The position numbers and the translations under genes were made by a program. The notes below the pieces were generated by a model. That model was not told where the DNA came from, made no database searches, and saw nothing but the letters and a program-made list of their open reading frames with translations. 64,000 bases of DNA from Pseudomonadota bacterium (lineage in GTDB: Bacteria; Pseudomonadota; Gammaproteobacteria; Burkholderiales; Thiobacillaceae), in the NCBI GenBank assembly GCA_021820845.1, contig JAKADC010000011.1, forward strand, positions 1-64,000, read 5' to 3'. This document shows positions 9,324 to 28,933 of this stretch, one piece after another. Position 1 is the first letter of the stretch, and each line of letters starts with the position of its first letter.

Positions 9324-11374
9324 CCGGCGCGCTGCTTGAACTCCGGCAGCCAGCGGCGGGCGAGCAGCCCGGCAATCTGGTCCGCCGGCACCGGCCGGCT
9401 GATGAAATAGCCCTGCACGACCTGGCAGCCGAGCCCGCGCAGGATGTCGAGCTGTTCCTGGTTTTCCACGCCTTCGGCGACGGTGCCGAGATTCAGTCCC
9501 TGGCAGAGCGCGAGGATCGAACGCGTGAGCGCTTCGCTGACCGGCGCGTGCTGGATGTCCTTGACGAAATAGCGGTCGATCTTGAGGACGTCGAGCGGAA
9601 AGCGTTTGAGATGGGCCAGCGACGAATAGCCCGTGCCGAAATCGTCGATCGCCACGGCCACGCCGAGGGCCTTCAAACCGAGAATCCGGAACACCGCGGC
9701 ATCGACGTCCTGCATGAAAATGCCTTCGGTCAGTTCGAGCTGCAGATACTGGGGGGGCAGGCCGGTCCGTTGCAGGACATCGCGGACGTCCCCGATCAGG
9801 TCGTCGTTCCAGAATTCCTTGCTTGAAATGTTGATCGCCACGTCCAGCTCGCGGAAGCCGGCCGCGTGCCAGCGTACCGTCTGGCGGCAAGCGGACTCGA
9901 GCAGGGCGCGGCCGACCGGGACGATGCCGCCGTTTTCCTCCAGCAGTTGCAGGAACACGTCCGGGCCGAGCAGGCCCTTGTCGGGATGCTGCCAGCGGAT
10001 CAGCGCCTCGACGCCCTGGACGCGACCGGTTTCGAGATTGAGCTTGGGCTGGTAATGAAACACGAATTCACCACGCTCCAGCGCATAGTGCAGTTCGGTC
10101 TCGAGTTGCAGCCGTTCGTCGGCCACCGTGTTCATCGCCGCGTCGTAAAGCTGGAAGCGGTTTCTGCCCGACCGCTTGGCGATGAACGTCGCCGCGCCGG
10201 CGTTCTTCAGCAGGCTGTTGCCGTCGCTGCCGTCGTTCGGATAGACGCTCACGCCGATGCTGCAACTCGAGAAAAGCTCGCGCCCGGCGATGTGGTAGGG
10301 CTCGCTCACGACGCCGAGGATCTTTTCGACGAACTGCAGCACCTGGCCGACCCTGGCGACGTCGACCGCCACCGCGAATTCGTCGCTGCCGAGCCGCGCC
10401 ACGATGTCCTCCGCGTGGGTGGCCGAGCGCAGGCGCCGGCCGACTTCGCGGATGAGTGCGTCGGCCTGGGCGTGGCCCAGGGTGTCGTTGACGCGCTTGA
10501 AGCGGTCGAGGTCGACGAAGAGGACGCCGACCACCGTCTCGTGCCGCGCCGCGCGCGCCAGGACCTGCGCGAGGCCGTCGAGGAACAGCATGCGGTTGGG
10601 CAGGCCGGTCAGCGCGTCGCGCGTCGCGAGATGATCGCGCTCGCGGCTCACCCGGCGGAGGTAATGCAGGACCGCCGCCGCGACCAGGCCGCCCACGAGC
10701 AGCGCGGCGCCCGACAGCAGGTACATCCAGAAACGCGCCAGATCGAGCGCCCGGCGCGCCTTTTCGCTCGCGTCGAGCGCCAGCTTCTGCGTTTCGGCGT
10801 CGAGCTGCGACAGCACGGCCAGCATGGTGTTCTGGACTGGAATGGCGGCACTCAGCGCCCGTTCCTCGGCCTTCCGCCCGAAATCGTTGCGCAGCGTCTC
10901 GACGACCCGGTTCTGCATGGGCATGGCGACGCCCGTCATCCGGCCCTGCAGCGCGAGGAGCTCGTGTTCGCGCCGGCTCAGGGGCATGGCGAGCAGCGCC
11001 GTCCGCGCCTGGGCAAACTCCGCGCCATCGCGCGTGAACTGCATGAACAGATCGTCGCGCTCGAAGGGGTCGTGGCTCATCGACAGCCGGAACATGCTCA
11101 GCGTGCGCCCGCGCGCCGAACTCATCATGGCCTTGGTAAGTGTGAGCTTGCGCATGTGGATATCGACGACCCTCGCGAGGTTGTCGCTCGTCGCCTGAAG
11201 CTGCCGCAGGCCGATGGCGGTGACGAACAGGATCAGCAGCAACTGGACGACGAAGCCGGCCAGCAGCGCCCGACGCCAGGCCGGCGGGAGGGCGTGCCGA
11301 TTCACCGGCGAGGCCGCAGCCTTGTCTGTTTCAGGGGCGAGAATGTCCAAGTTTCGATGGTTCCGGGCGCGCAT
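9320..11374 (-). CDS. Membrane GGDEF-EAL protein (cyclic-di-GMP signalling)
   Basis: A 684-residue inner-membrane sensor. Transmembrane segments lie near residues 36-55 and 215-240 and flank a helical periplasmic domain, followed by a GGDEF domain and an EAL domain. The GGDEF signature reads RLGSDEF, with serine in the second glycine position, and no RxxD inhibitory site precedes it, so cyclase activity is doubtful. The EAL domain looks intact: EALIRW, NISSKEF, ELTEG, DDFGTGYSS, LKIDRYF and EGVE are all present, so it is probably a c-di-GMP phosphodiesterase. The ATG at 11374 lacks a clear ribosome site, so a start further in is possible. Confidence 0.9.
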   Translation of the reverse strand: MRARNHRNLDILAPETDKAAASPVNRHALPPAWRRALLAGFVVQLLLILFVTAIGLRQLQATSDNLARVVDIHMRKLTLTKAMMSSARGRTLSMFRLSMSHDPFERDDLFMQFTRDGAEFAQARTALLAMPLSRREHELLALQGRMTGVAMPMQNRVVETLRNDFGRKAEERALSAAIPVQNTMLAVLSQLDAETQKLALDASEKARRALDLARFWMYLLSGAALLVGGLVAAAVLHYLRRVSRERDHLATRDALTGLPNRMLFLDGLAQVLARAARHETVVGVLFVDLDRFKRVNDTLGHAQADALIREVGRRLRSATHAEDIVARLGSDEFAVAVDVARVGQVLQFVEKILGVVSEPYHIAGRELFSSCSIGVSVYPNDGSDGNSLLKNAGAATFIAKRSGRNRFQLYDAAMNTVADERLQLETELHYALERGEFVFHYQPKLNLETGRVQGVEALIRWQHPDKGLLGPDVFLQLLEENGGIVPVGRALLESACRQTVRWHAAGFRELDVAINISSKEFWNDDLIGDVRDVLQRTGLPPQYLQLELTEGIFMQDVDAAVFRILGLKALGVAVAIDDFGTGYSSLAHLKRFPLDVLKIDRYFVKDIQHAPVSEALTRSILALCQGLNLGTVAEGVENQEQLDILRGLGCQVVQGYFISRPVPADQIAGLLARRWLPEFKQRAG

Positions 11375-11540
11375 GGCCGCGTGCGCGGGCGCGATCGTCG
11401 CGTGGGCGTGGGCGCGGTGCGCATTGCGGCATCGGAAAGGCTCCTGTGTTTGAACGCGGGCGACCCGGTCGCGGATGAGCGGGTGCCCGTTGGTTCAATC
11501 GGGCCGGCGCCGGAAAACTTGAGCGCGGCCGGGCGCGCCG

Positions 11541-12317
11541 TCAGGAGTGCCGCAGGTGGGCGGCGATTTCCTCCACCGACATGCGGGTGGTGTCGACGAC
11601 CGGAACCGCATGGCGCTTGAAGAATGTCTCGGCGGCGTCGAGCTCGCTGCGACACTGCGCGAGGCTGGCGTAGCGGCTGTCGGGATAACGCGCCTGGCGC
11701 AGCGCAGCCAGGCGCTCGGCGGACAGGGTCAGGCCGCGCAGCCGGGGAAGATGGGCCGTCAGACAGGCCGGCAGGTCGCCCCGTTCGAGATCGTCAGGGG
11801 TGAGCGGATAGTTGGCCGCGCGCAGGCCGTACTGCAAGGCCAGATAAAGCGCGGTAGGCGTTTTTCCGACGCGCGAGACGCCGACCAGGATCAGGTCGGC
11901 CTGGTCGAGCCGCTCGGGGTTGAGGCCGTCGTCCAGGTTGAGCGCAAAGTTCACGGCGTCGATGCGCGCCTCGTAGTCGGGTGCCATGCCGTGGGTGCGG
12001 CCGCCGCTGGGCGTGGCGGGCTGCCCGAGCGCGGCGGCGACGGCGGGCGCGACCAGGTCGAAGATGTCGAAAGGCGGGACGCCGGCCTCGCCGATGACCG
12101 CGCGCAACTGCGGATCGGTCAGCGTGGAGAAGACCAGCGGATGGGGGGTCGCGGCGATGCGCGCAGCGGCGCTTCGGGCTTTCTCGGCGGTGTCGACGAA
12201 GGGCAGCGTAATCAGGCTAAACTCGAGCTTAGGAAACTGCGCCAGCACGCTTTTGGCGACGGACTCGACCGTCACTCCGGTATGGTCGGACACGCAAAAT
12301 ACGCTGTAACCGTTCAT
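11541..12317 (-). CDS. ppsR: PEP synthetase regulatory protein (kinase/pyrophosphorylase)
   Basis: DUF299 bifunctional enzyme that inactivates PEP synthetase by ADP-dependent phosphorylation of a threonine and reactivates it by Pi-dependent dephosphorylation. The nucleotide-binding P-loop [15 protein letters not shown] and the N-terminal [13 protein letters not shown] motif are diagnostic. The ATG at 12317 is preferred because AGGTGA lies five bases upstream (12323-12328); an in-frame GTG at 12326 would add three residues and overlap that site. It is divergent from its target ppsA, with only 11 bases between the two start codons. Confidence 0.95.
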   Translation of the reverse strand: MNGYSVFCVSDHTGVTVESVAKSVLAQFPKLEFSLITLPFVDTAEKARSAAARIAATPHPLVFSTLTDPQLRAVIGEAGVPPFDIFDLVAPAVAAALGQPATPSGGRTHGMAPDYEARIDAVNFALNLDDGLNPERLDQADLILVGVSRVGKTPTALYLALQYGLRAANYPLTPDDLERGDLPACLTAHLPRLRGLTLSAERLAALRQARYPDSRYASLAQCRSELDAAETFFKRHAVPVVDTTRMSVEEIAAHLRHS

Positions 12318-12328
12318 GGAGTTCACCT
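12318..12328. promoter_or_regulatory. Interlocked ribosome sites of ppsR and ppsA
   Basis: The 11 bases between the divergent start codons contain GGAG (12318-12321, plus strand, seven bases before the ppsA ATG) and AGGTGA (12323-12328, minus strand, five bases before the ppsR ATG). No room is left for a promoter of either gene, so both promoters must lie inside the opposite coding sequence. Confidence 0.75.
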
Positions 12329-14668
<2,340 letters not shown>

Positions 14669-14681
14669 ACGGGCCTTGTCA

Positions 14682-22082
<7,401 letters not shown>

Positions 22083-22120
22083 CGACGTTTGATTTTTGAA
22101 CCAGAAGAAGCAGGAAAGAT

Positions 22121-22240
22121 ATGAATCCAATCGAAAAAGCCCTATGTGGCCCTCGCCGCGTCCTTCGCGGCCTTGACCCGCGAGACGGGTCAGCCTTCAA
22201 CGAAAACCGCCTTGCCGGAGGTGCGCCATGCAAAAAGTGA
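22121..22240 (+). other. Possible 39-codon leader ORF overlapping galU start
   Basis: An ATG at 22121 has a strong AGGAAAG ribosome site (22112-22118) and opens a 39-residue frame that ends inside galU, ten bases past its ATG. The peptide (beginning MNPIEKALCGPRR) resembles nothing I know. Another frame of the same DNA ([14 protein letters not shown]) also looks protein-like, so this may instead be a frameshifted remnant. It could be a leader peptide that couples translation to galU. Confidence 0.3.
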
Positions 22241-23097
22241 GGAAGGCGGTCTTTCCGGTTGCCGGCCTGGGCACGCGTTTTCTGCCGGCCACCAAGGCCA
22301 GCCCGAAGGAAATGCTGCCCATCGTCGACAAGCCCCTGATCCAGTATGCGGTCGAGGAGGCGATGGATGCCGGCGTCACCGACATCATCTTCATCAGCAG
22401 CCGCACCAAGCGCACCGTCGAAGACCACTTCGACAAGGCCTACGAGCTGGAAACCGAACTCGAGGCGCGCGGCAAGCGGCGCGTGCTGGAACTGGTGCAA
22501 TCGATCCGGCCGGCGGGCGTCAACTTCATCTACATCCGCCAGGCCGAGGCGCTGGGACTCGGTCACGCGGTGCTGTGCGCGCAGCCGGTGATAGGCGACG
22601 AACCTTTTGCGGTCCTGCTCGCGGACGACCTCATCGACGGCAAGCCGCCGGTGATGAAGCAGATGGTCGAACAGTACGACTACTATCAGTGCTCGGTGCT
22701 CGGCGTGCAGCAGGTGGCGCCGGAGGAAACCGCTTCGTACGGCATCGTCGATGCCAGTCCCCTGGCCGAGCGCGTGTCGCGCGTGAACGCGATCGTCGAG
22801 AAACCGAAGCCCGCGGAGGCACCGTCCACGCTCGGCGTGGTGGGCCGCTACATCCTCACGCCGCGCATCTTCCACCACATCCGGCAACTCGTACCGGGCG
22901 CGGGCGGCGAACTGCAGCTCACCGACGCCATCGCTGCGCTGTTGAAGGAGCAGCAGGTGCTCGCCTATGCCTTCGACGGCGTTCGCTACGACTGCGGCAG
23001 CAAGCTGGGCTATCTGCAGGCTTCCGTGGAATATGCGCTGAAGCATCCGGAAGTCAGCGAGGCGTTCGGCGCCTATCTGAAGACGCGCATCTGCTGA
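22228..23097 (+). CDS. galU: UTP-glucose-1-phosphate uridylyltransferase
   Basis: Makes UDP-glucose from UTP and glucose 1-phosphate for envelope polysaccharides and nucleotide-sugar supply. The 289-residue protein starts with [44 protein letters not shown], the nucleotidyltransferase signature, and carries VLLADDLI and the KPK(P)[17 protein letters not shown] region. A GGAGG ribosome site (22217-22221) fixes the ATG at 22228. Its 3' end overlaps the convergent NAD(P)HX repair gene by 25 bases. Confidence 0.97.
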   Translation: MQKVRKAVFPVAGLGTRFLPATKASPKEMLPIVDKPLIQYAVEEAMDAGVTDIIFISSRTKRTVEDHFDKAYELETELEARGKRRVLELVQSIRPAGVNFIYIRQAEALGLGHAVLCAQPVIGDEPFAVLLADDLIDGKPPVMKQMVEQYDYYQCSVLGVQQVAPEETASYGIVDASPLAERVSRVNAIVEKPKPAEAPSTLGVVGRYILTPRIFHHIRQLVPGAGGELQLTDAIAALLKEQQVLAYAFDGVRYDCGSKLGYLQASVEYALKHPEVSEAFGAYLKTRIC

Positions 23098-24506
23098 ACC
23101 GCGTCGGCTCGCCCGTGCAGCCACACCGCTGCCTCGAGCGCGTCGCCCGCGAGCATTCCCTGGGCCAGCAGGGCAGCCACCATGCCGGTCAACCGGTCGC
23201 CCGACCCCGCTTGTGCGAGCCAGGGGCCGCCCGTCGTGTTGATGGCGTAGCGTCCGTCGGGGTGGGCGACGATGGTGCCGGCTCCCTTGAGGGCGACGTG
23301 GGCGCGATACTGCGCGCTCAGCCGTTGCGCCGCGTCGATCCGGTTCGCCTGGACCGTGCGTGGCGTCATGCCGAGCAGGCGCGCCGCCTCCCCGGGGTGA
23401 GGCGTGAGCAGGAGAGGTGCCGTCCGGCCGGCCGCCCGCCTGGCCAAGTCGGCGTCGTCCGCCAGCAGATTCAGCGCATCGGCGTCCAGCACGAGCGGGC
23501 AGGCGGCCGCAAGCGCCGATTCGACGAGCGTCCGCGCGAGCGGCCGCTGCCCCAGGCCCGGTCCGATCGCCAGCGCGTCCAGTTTCATCGCCGCCAGGGT
23601 CTCCGGCGGGCCGAACATCAGCCGGGGCTCGCCGTAATCGACCGCGATGCGCGCATCGAGCGCGCCCACGGTGACGCTGCCCGTGCCCTGACGCAGCGCG
23701 GCGCGGCCGGCGATGAGGGCCGCGCCCACCGTGCCGGTGTCACCGCCGACGATGCCGACATGGCCGTACGTGCCTTTGTGGCTGTTGCGCGCGCGGGGCG
23801 GCAGGCGATGGCGGTCTTCCAGTTGCGTCAGTGCGGTCCCCGCAGTGCGGGGCAGCATGGCGGGCTCGATTGCGAGCGTGTCGAGGTGCAGTTCGCCGGC
23901 GTGATCCGGTCCGTCGGTGGTAAGAAGGCCTGGCTTGAGGCCGATGAACGTGAGCGTATGGTCGGCGCGAACGGCCGCGCCGCGCACGCGTCCGCTGTCG
24001 CTGTCGAGCCCGCTCGGCACGTCGATCGCGAGCCGCGGGCAGGCCAGTCCGTTGACGTGCGCGATCCAGCGCGCGTCTTCATTCCCGACGTCGCGCGCCA
24101 AACCGACCCCGAAGAGGCCGTCGATGACCAGGCTGAAACGCCGCGATTCGGGGAGGCCGGGCTGCACCGCGCCGCCGTCATCGTGCCACGCCCTCCAGGC
24201 GCGCGCGGCGTCCGCCGGCAAGCGCCCGGGGTCGGCGCGGCTGGCGACGATCACGCGAGCCCCGTGTGCGCGGAGATGCCGCGCCGTGACGAGCGCATCG
24301 CCACCGTTGTTGCCCGGTCCGGCGAGGACCAGAACCGGTTCCCCGGATTCGCCGGCCTTCATCCCCGCCAATTCCGCGACCGCGGCACCTGCGCTTTCCA
24401 TCAGCGGTCGCGTGGGATGTGCAGTCGCCCAGTCCCGGTCGACCGCCCGGATATCGGCGGCGGTGAATAGCGGCGGCGAAACGAGCGAAAACGGCGCGAC
24501 AGGCAT
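23073..24506 (-). CDS. nnr: Bifunctional NAD(P)HX epimerase/dehydratase
   Basis: Repairs damaged hydrated nicotinamide cofactors. The N-terminal YjeF_N half (about residues 1-215; [23 protein letters not shown]) epimerises NAD(P)HX. The C-terminal ribokinase-like half (about 225-477; [32 protein letters not shown]) is the ADP-dependent dehydratase. The usual dehydratase motif GSGDVLTG reads GSGDRLTG here, a small change of unknown effect. At 477 residues it is a typical fused form. It ends 25 bases inside galU on the opposite strand. Confidence 0.93.
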   Translation of the reverse strand: MPVAPFSLVSPPLFTAADIRAVDRDWATAHPTRPLMESAGAAVAELAGMKAGESGEPVLVLAGPGNNGGDALVTARHLRAHGARVIVASRADPGRLPADAARAWRAWHDDGGAVQPGLPESRRFSLVIDGLFGVGLARDVGNEDARWIAHVNGLACPRLAIDVPSGLDSDSGRVRGAAVRADHTLTFIGLKPGLLTTDGPDHAGELHLDTLAIEPAMLPRTAGTALTQLEDRHRLPPRARNSHKGTYGHVGIVGGDTGTVGAALIAGRAALRQGTGSVTVGALDARIAVDYGEPRLMFGPPETLAAMKLDALAIGPGLGQRPLARTLVESALAAACPLVLDADALNLLADDADLARRAAGRTAPLLLTPHPGEAARLLGMTPRTVQANRIDAAQRLSAQYRAHVALKGAGTIVAHPDGRYAINTTGGPWLAQAGSGDRLTGMVAALLAQGMLAGDALEAAVWLHGRADAVQQMRVFR

Positions 24507-24590
24507 GTGGCGACCCCCGGTGTGGACGTAGAAATGAATCTTAAATCCTCGGCGGCTCCGGGAGGACGACCGCCGGCTTTTCGGCCCTGC

Positions 24591-24618
24591 TTGAAAGCCC
24601 CGGAAGGCGGCCTAGACT
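24591..24618 (+). promoter_or_regulatory. Promoter for the DUF3330 gene
   Basis: TTGAAA (24591-24596) and TAGACT (24613-24618) are separated by 16 bases and lie 31 bases before the ATG at 24650. Matches to the sigma-70 consensus are 5/6 and 4/6. Confidence 0.5.
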
Positions 24619-24649
24619 TGAAAGTGTCCGATGTTTGCGGGAGTGTCCT

Positions 24650-24892
24650 ATGGGTACCCCTCATCGCAATCCGGTGGGCGCGCCGGTCGCGGGCTGCGCC
24701 GACGAGGCCACCTGCACCGTTTTCAGCTGCGAAGTCTGTCTGAAGGAGATTCCTGCCGACACGGTCAACGTGGCGGACGCGCAGGACTATTTCCATCATT
24801 TCTGCGGCCTCGAATGCTTCGAAATCTGGTGGAAGCGCGCGCGCGAGCACCAGCAGGCCGCCCCGGCGAGGCGCCCCGATCGGGTAAAATAG
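24650..24892 (+). CDS. DUF3330-type small zinc-ribbon protein
   Basis: An 80-residue cytosolic protein with a CxxC (FSCEVCLKEIP) and a CxxxC (HFCGLECFEIW) pair that probably bind one zinc ion, followed by a basic tail. It resembles Pfam DUF3330, whose function is unknown. The ATG at 24650 follows GGGAG (24639-24643); a TTG at 24635 in frame is less likely. Its stop codon (24890-24892) overlaps a TAAAAT box that may drive purL. Confidence 0.75.
   Translation: MGTPHRNPVGAPVAGCADEATCTVFSCEVCLKEIPADTVNVADAQDYFHHFCGLECFEIWWKRAREHQQAAPARRPDRVK
24885..24890 (+). promoter_or_regulatory. Possible purL -10 box
   Basis: TAAAAT lies 29 bases before the purL ATG and overlaps the stop of the preceding small gene. 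No good -35 hexamer is seen at the expected distance, so it would be a weak or activator-dependent promoter. No PurR-like operator was recognised. Confidence 0.3.
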
Positions 24893-24919
24893 CGCCTTTG
24901 CCTGTTCGCAAAGACGCTC

Positions 24920-27900
24920 ATGTCTTCCATCGTTTCGCTCCCCGGCAGTGCCGCGCTGTCCGCCTTTCGACTTGACAAGATTCGCCAGGAGGCTGCCAGG
25001 CTCGGGGTCGAACTGGGTGAACTGGCGGCGCGGTACTGGCATTTTCTGGAGCTCGATGGCGAACTCGATGCAGCCGCCGCCCGGCAGCTAGCCGACACGC
25101 TGGATTACGGTACCGCCGCCGACGCACCGGCCGCCGACGCGGTGCACCTGCTCGTCACGCCGCGCCCCGGCACGATTTCACCGTGGTCGTCCAAGGCCAC
25201 GGACATTCTCCGGAACAGCGGCCTTGTCCGGTTGCGCCGCATCGAGCGGGGGATGGCATTCCGGGTGTGCGACGCGACGGGCGCACCGCTGTCCGGGTCG
25301 GCGCTGGCGACGGTGTTGCCCTTGCTGCACGATCGCATGACGGAAACCGTGATGGATTCGCTGGAGGCCGCGCACGCGTTGTTCCAGCACGTTCCGCCGC
25401 GCGAACTGACCGCCGTCGACGTCGTCGCCGGCGGACGTCCCGCGCTCGAAGCCGCCAACCGCGCCCTGGGGCTGGCGCTGTCGGACGACGAGGTCGACTA
25501 TCTGGTCGACAATTTCACGCGCGTCGGCCGCAACCCCACCGACGTCGAACTGATGATGTTCGCGCAGGCCAATTCCGAGCATTGCCGCCACAAGATATTC
25601 AACGCCGCCTGGGTGATCGACGGCGAAGCGCAGGCCAAGTCGCTGTTCGGCATGATCCGAGATACCCATGCCGCCCACCCCGAGGGCACGGTGGTTGCGT
25701 ATTCGGACAACTCGTCGGTCATCGAAGGCGCGACCATCGACCGCTTCTATCCGCGCGCCGACGGCGGCTACGCCTACAGCAGCGAGCTCACCCACGTGCT
25801 GATGAAGGTCGAGACGCACAACCATCCGACCGCGATCTCGCCTTTCCCAGGCGCGGCCACCGGCAGCGGCGGCGAGATCCGCGACGAGGGCGCGACCGGC
25901 ATCGGCTCCAAGCCCAAGGCGGGTCTCGCCGGCTTCTCGGTGTCCAACCTCAACATTCCCGACTATGTCCAGCCGTGGGAAGCAGACGCCTACGGCAAGC
26001 CCGACCGCATCGTCACGCCGCTCGCGATCATGCTCGAAGGCCCGATCGGCGCGGCGGCGTTCAACAACGAGTTCGGCCGCCCCAACCTGGCCGGTTATTT
26101 CCGCACGTTCGAAGAGACGGTCGCCGGGCAGCGGCGCGGCTACCACAAGCCCATCATGCTGGCGGGCGGCGTTGGTGCGATCCGCGACGACCATGTGCAC
26201 AAGAAGCTGCTGCCGACCGGCACGCTGCTGATCCAGCTGGGCGGCCCCGGCATGCTGATCGGGCTGGGCGGCGGCGCGGCGTCGTCGATGGACACGGGCG
26301 CCAACGCCGCCGATCTCGATTTCGATTCGGTGCAGCGCGGCAACCCGGAAATGGAGCGGCGGGCGCAGGAAGTCATCGATCGCTGCTGGCAGCTCGGCGA
26401 GGCGAATCCCATCCTGTCGATCCACGACGTCGGCGCCGGCGGCCTGTCGAACGCGCTGCCCGAGCTGGTGCACGGCGGCGGCCGCGGCGGACGCTTCGAA
26501 CTGCGCGCCGCGCCGTCCGAGGAGTCCGGCATGTCGCCGCGCGAGATCTGGTGCAACGAGGCGCAGGAGCGCTACGTGCTCGCGATCCCGCCCGCCCGGC
26601 TCGACGAGTTCCGCGCGATCTGCGAGCGCGAGCGCTGTCCGTTTGCCGTGCTGGGCGAGGCGACCGAGAAAAACCATCTTCTGGTGACCGACAGCCATTT
26701 CGGCAATGCCCCGGTCGACGTGAGCCTGGACGTGATCCTCGGCAAGCCGCCGAAGATGATGCGCGACGTCGCGCATCAGGCGGCCGTGCCTGCGCCGCTC
26801 GCGCTCGACGGCATCGACCTCAGGGATGCCGTCTACCGCGTGCTGGCGATGCCGGGCGTGGCATCGAAGATGTTCCTGATTTCCATCGGCGACCGCAGCG
26901 TCGGCGGCCTGACCGCGCGCGACCAGTGCGTGGGGCCATGGCAGGTGCCGGTGGCGGACTGCGCGATCACGCTCGCGGGCTACCAGACCACGCGGGGCGA
27001 GGCCTTCTCGATCGGCGAAAAGGCGCCGCTGGCGCTGATCGACGCGCCGGCTTCGGGACGCATGGCGATCGTCGAGGCGATCACCAACCTGGCCGCCGCG
27101 CGCGTCGAGGGGCTGGGCAGCGTGAAGCTGTCGGCCAACTGGATGGCGCCGGCCGGCCACCCGGGCGAGGACGCGGCGCTGTTCGATACGGTGGCGGCGG
27201 TGTCGCAGTATTGCCAGGCGCTGGGGATTTCCATCCCGGTCGGCAAGGATTCGATGAGCATGAAGACCGTGTGGGAAGCCGATGGCGAGAAGAAATCGGT
27301 GACGTCGCCGATATCGCTCGTGATTTCGGCCTTCGCGACGACGCCCGACGCGACGCGCCACCTGACGCCGCAGCTCCGCACCGACGCGGGCGACACCGAC
27401 CTCGTCCTGATCGACCTGGGGCTGGGCAAGAACCGTCTGGGCGGATCGAGCTTCGCGCAGGCGTACAAGCAGGTGGGCGACCGGTGTCCGGACGCGCCGG
27501 CAGCCGCCGCGCTCAGCGCCTTCTTCGACACGGTCCAGGCACTGAACGCTGCCGGCACGCTGCTCGCCTACCATGACCGCTCGGACGGCGGCCTGTTCGC
27601 CGCCCTCTGCGAGATGGCCTTCGCAGGGCGCTGCGGCGTGGACGTCGACGTCGACGAGCTGTGCTCGGAGAAGATCCGCCACGATGCCGAGGACGACGGT
27701 CTGCCGGAGCCGGACATGCGGGACCCGCGCGGTTACTCCGAACGGATTTTCAGCGTGCTGTTCGGCGAGGAAGCCGGCGCCGTTCTGCAAATCCGCCGCA
27801 GCGATACCCAGTCGGTGATGCAGGCATTCTTCGACGCCGGCTTGCGCGGCGAGTTCTACATCGTCGGCCAGCCCAACGGCGCCGACCGCGTGCGCGTGCT

Positions 27901-28876
27901 GCGCAGGGAGCGGGTGATCCTCGACGAGGCGCGCGCCGACCTGCAGGCCGCGTGGGCGCGCACGAGTTACGAAATGGCGAAGCTGCGCGACAACCCGGCA
28001 TGCGCCGAGCAGGAATTCGCCAGCCATGCCGACGCGGGCGATCCGGGCCTGCGCTTCGCGCCGAGCTTCGATCCCGACACCGACATCGCCGCGCCTTTCA
28101 TCGCGCGAGGCGCGCGCCCGCGCGTGGCCGTGCTGCGAGAGCAGGGGGTCAACGGCCAGGTCGAGATGGCGGCCGCGTTCGATGCCGCCGGCTTCGCGGC
28201 GGTCGACGTCCATATGAGCGATATCCTCACCGGCCGCGTGAGCCTCGCCGACTTTTCCGGACTCGCGGCGTGCGGCGGCTTCAGTTATGGCGACGTGCTG
28301 GGGGCGGGCGGCGGCTGGGCCAAGTCGATCCTGTTTAATCCCCGCGCCCGGGATGAATTCTCGGCGTTCTTCGAGCGGCCGGACAGCTTCGCGCTCGGCG
28401 TGTGCAACGGCTGCCAGATGATGAGCCAGCTGCATGACCTCATTCCCGGCGCGGCCGCCTGGCCGCGCTTCGAGCGCAACCTGTCGGAGCAGTTCGAGGC
28501 GCGCTTCGCTCTGGTCGAGGTGCTGGCCTCGCCGTCGATCTTCTTCGCCGACATGGCGGGCTCGATGATGCCGATCGTGGTTTCGCACGGCGAAGGCCGC
28601 GTGGTTTTCCGCGACGCCGCGCACGCGGCGCAGGCCCTGCCGACGCTGCGCTACGTCGACCATCGCGGTGCCGCGACCGAACGCTATCCGTTCAATCCCA
28701 ACGGCTCCGCCGGCGGCCTCACCGGCTTCACCACGGCGGATGGCCGCTTCAGCATCCTGATGCCGCATCCGGAGCGCGTGTACCGCGCCGCGCAACTGTC
28801 GTGGCGGCCCGACGGGATGACCGGGGCGGGGCCGTGGCTGCGGATGTTCCGCAACGCGCGCCGCGCGGTTGGGTGA
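24920..28876 (+). CDS. purL: Phosphoribosylformylglycinamidine synthase
   Basis: The large single-chain FGAM synthetase of purine synthesis converts FGAR, glutamine and ATP to FGAM. At 1318 residues it is the proteobacterial PurL type, with fused subunits. The N-terminal domain, linker and FGAM-synthase domain are present ([51 protein letters not shown]). A C-terminal class I glutamine amidotransferase carries the nucleophile in [15 protein letters not shown] and the His/Glu pair in MPHPERV. It is not adjacent to other pur genes here. Confidence 0.98.
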   Translation: MSSIVSLPGSAALSAFRLDKIRQEAARLGVELGELAARYWHFLELDGELDAAAARQLADTLDYGTAADAPAADAVHLLVTPRPGTISPWSSKATDILRNSGLVRLRRIERGMAFRVCDATGAPLSGSALATVLPLLHDRMTETVMDSLEAAHALFQHVPPRELTAVDVVAGGRPALEAANRALGLALSDDEVDYLVDNFTRVGRNPTDVELMMFAQANSEHCRHKIFNAAWVIDGEAQAKSLFGMIRDTHAAHPEGTVVAYSDNSSVIEGATIDRFYPRADGGYAYSSELTHVLMKVETHNHPTAISPFPGAATGSGGEIRDEGATGIGSKPKAGLAGFSVSNLNIPDYVQPWEADAYGKPDRIVTPLAIMLEGPIGAAAFNNEFGRPNLAGYFRTFEETVAGQRRGYHKPIMLAGGVGAIRDDHVHKKLLPTGTLLIQLGGPGMLIGLGGGAASSMDTGANAADLDFDSVQRGNPEMERRAQEVIDRCWQLGEANPILSIHDVGAGGLSNALPELVHGGGRGGRFELRAAPSEESGMSPREIWCNEAQERYVLAIPPARLDEFRAICERERCPFAVLGEATEKNHLLVTDSHFGNAPVDVSLDVILGKPPKMMRDVAHQAAVPAPLALDGIDLRDAVYRVLAMPGVASKMFLISIGDRSVGGLTARDQCVGPWQVPVADCAITLAGYQTTRGEAFSIGEKAPLALIDAPASGRMAIVEAITNLAAARVEGLGSVKLSANWMAPAGHPGEDAALFDTVAAVSQYCQALGISIPVGKDSMSMKTVWEADGEKKSVTSPISLVISAFATTPDATRHLTPQLRTDAGDTDLVLIDLGLGKNRLGGSSFAQAYKQVGDRCPDAPAAAALSAFFDTVQALNAAGTLLAYHDRSDGGLFAALCEMAFAGRCGVDVDVDELCSEKIRHDAEDDGLPEPDMRDPRGYSERIFSVLFGEEAGAVLQIRRSDTQSVMQAFFDAGLRGEFYIVGQPNGADRVRVLRRERVILDEARADLQAAWARTSYEMAKLRDNPACAEQEFASHADAGDPGLRFAPSFDPDTDIAAPFIARGARPRVAVLREQGVNGQVEMAAAFDAAGFAAVDVHMSDILTGRVSLADFSGLAACGGFSYGDVLGAGGGWAKSILFNPRARDEFSAFFERPDSFALGVCNGCQMMSQLHDLIPGAAAWPRFERNLSEQFEARFALVEVLASPSIFFADMAGSMMPIVVSHGEGRVVFRDAAHAAQALPTLRYVDHRGAATERYPFNPNGSAGGLTGFTTADGRFSILMPHPERVYRAAQLSWRPDGMTGAGPWLRMFRNARRAVG

Positions 28877-28933
28877 TGCGCGCCGATATGCGAAAATAAC
28901 GGGCTTTGCCGCAACAAACCCCGCTCGCCGCCC

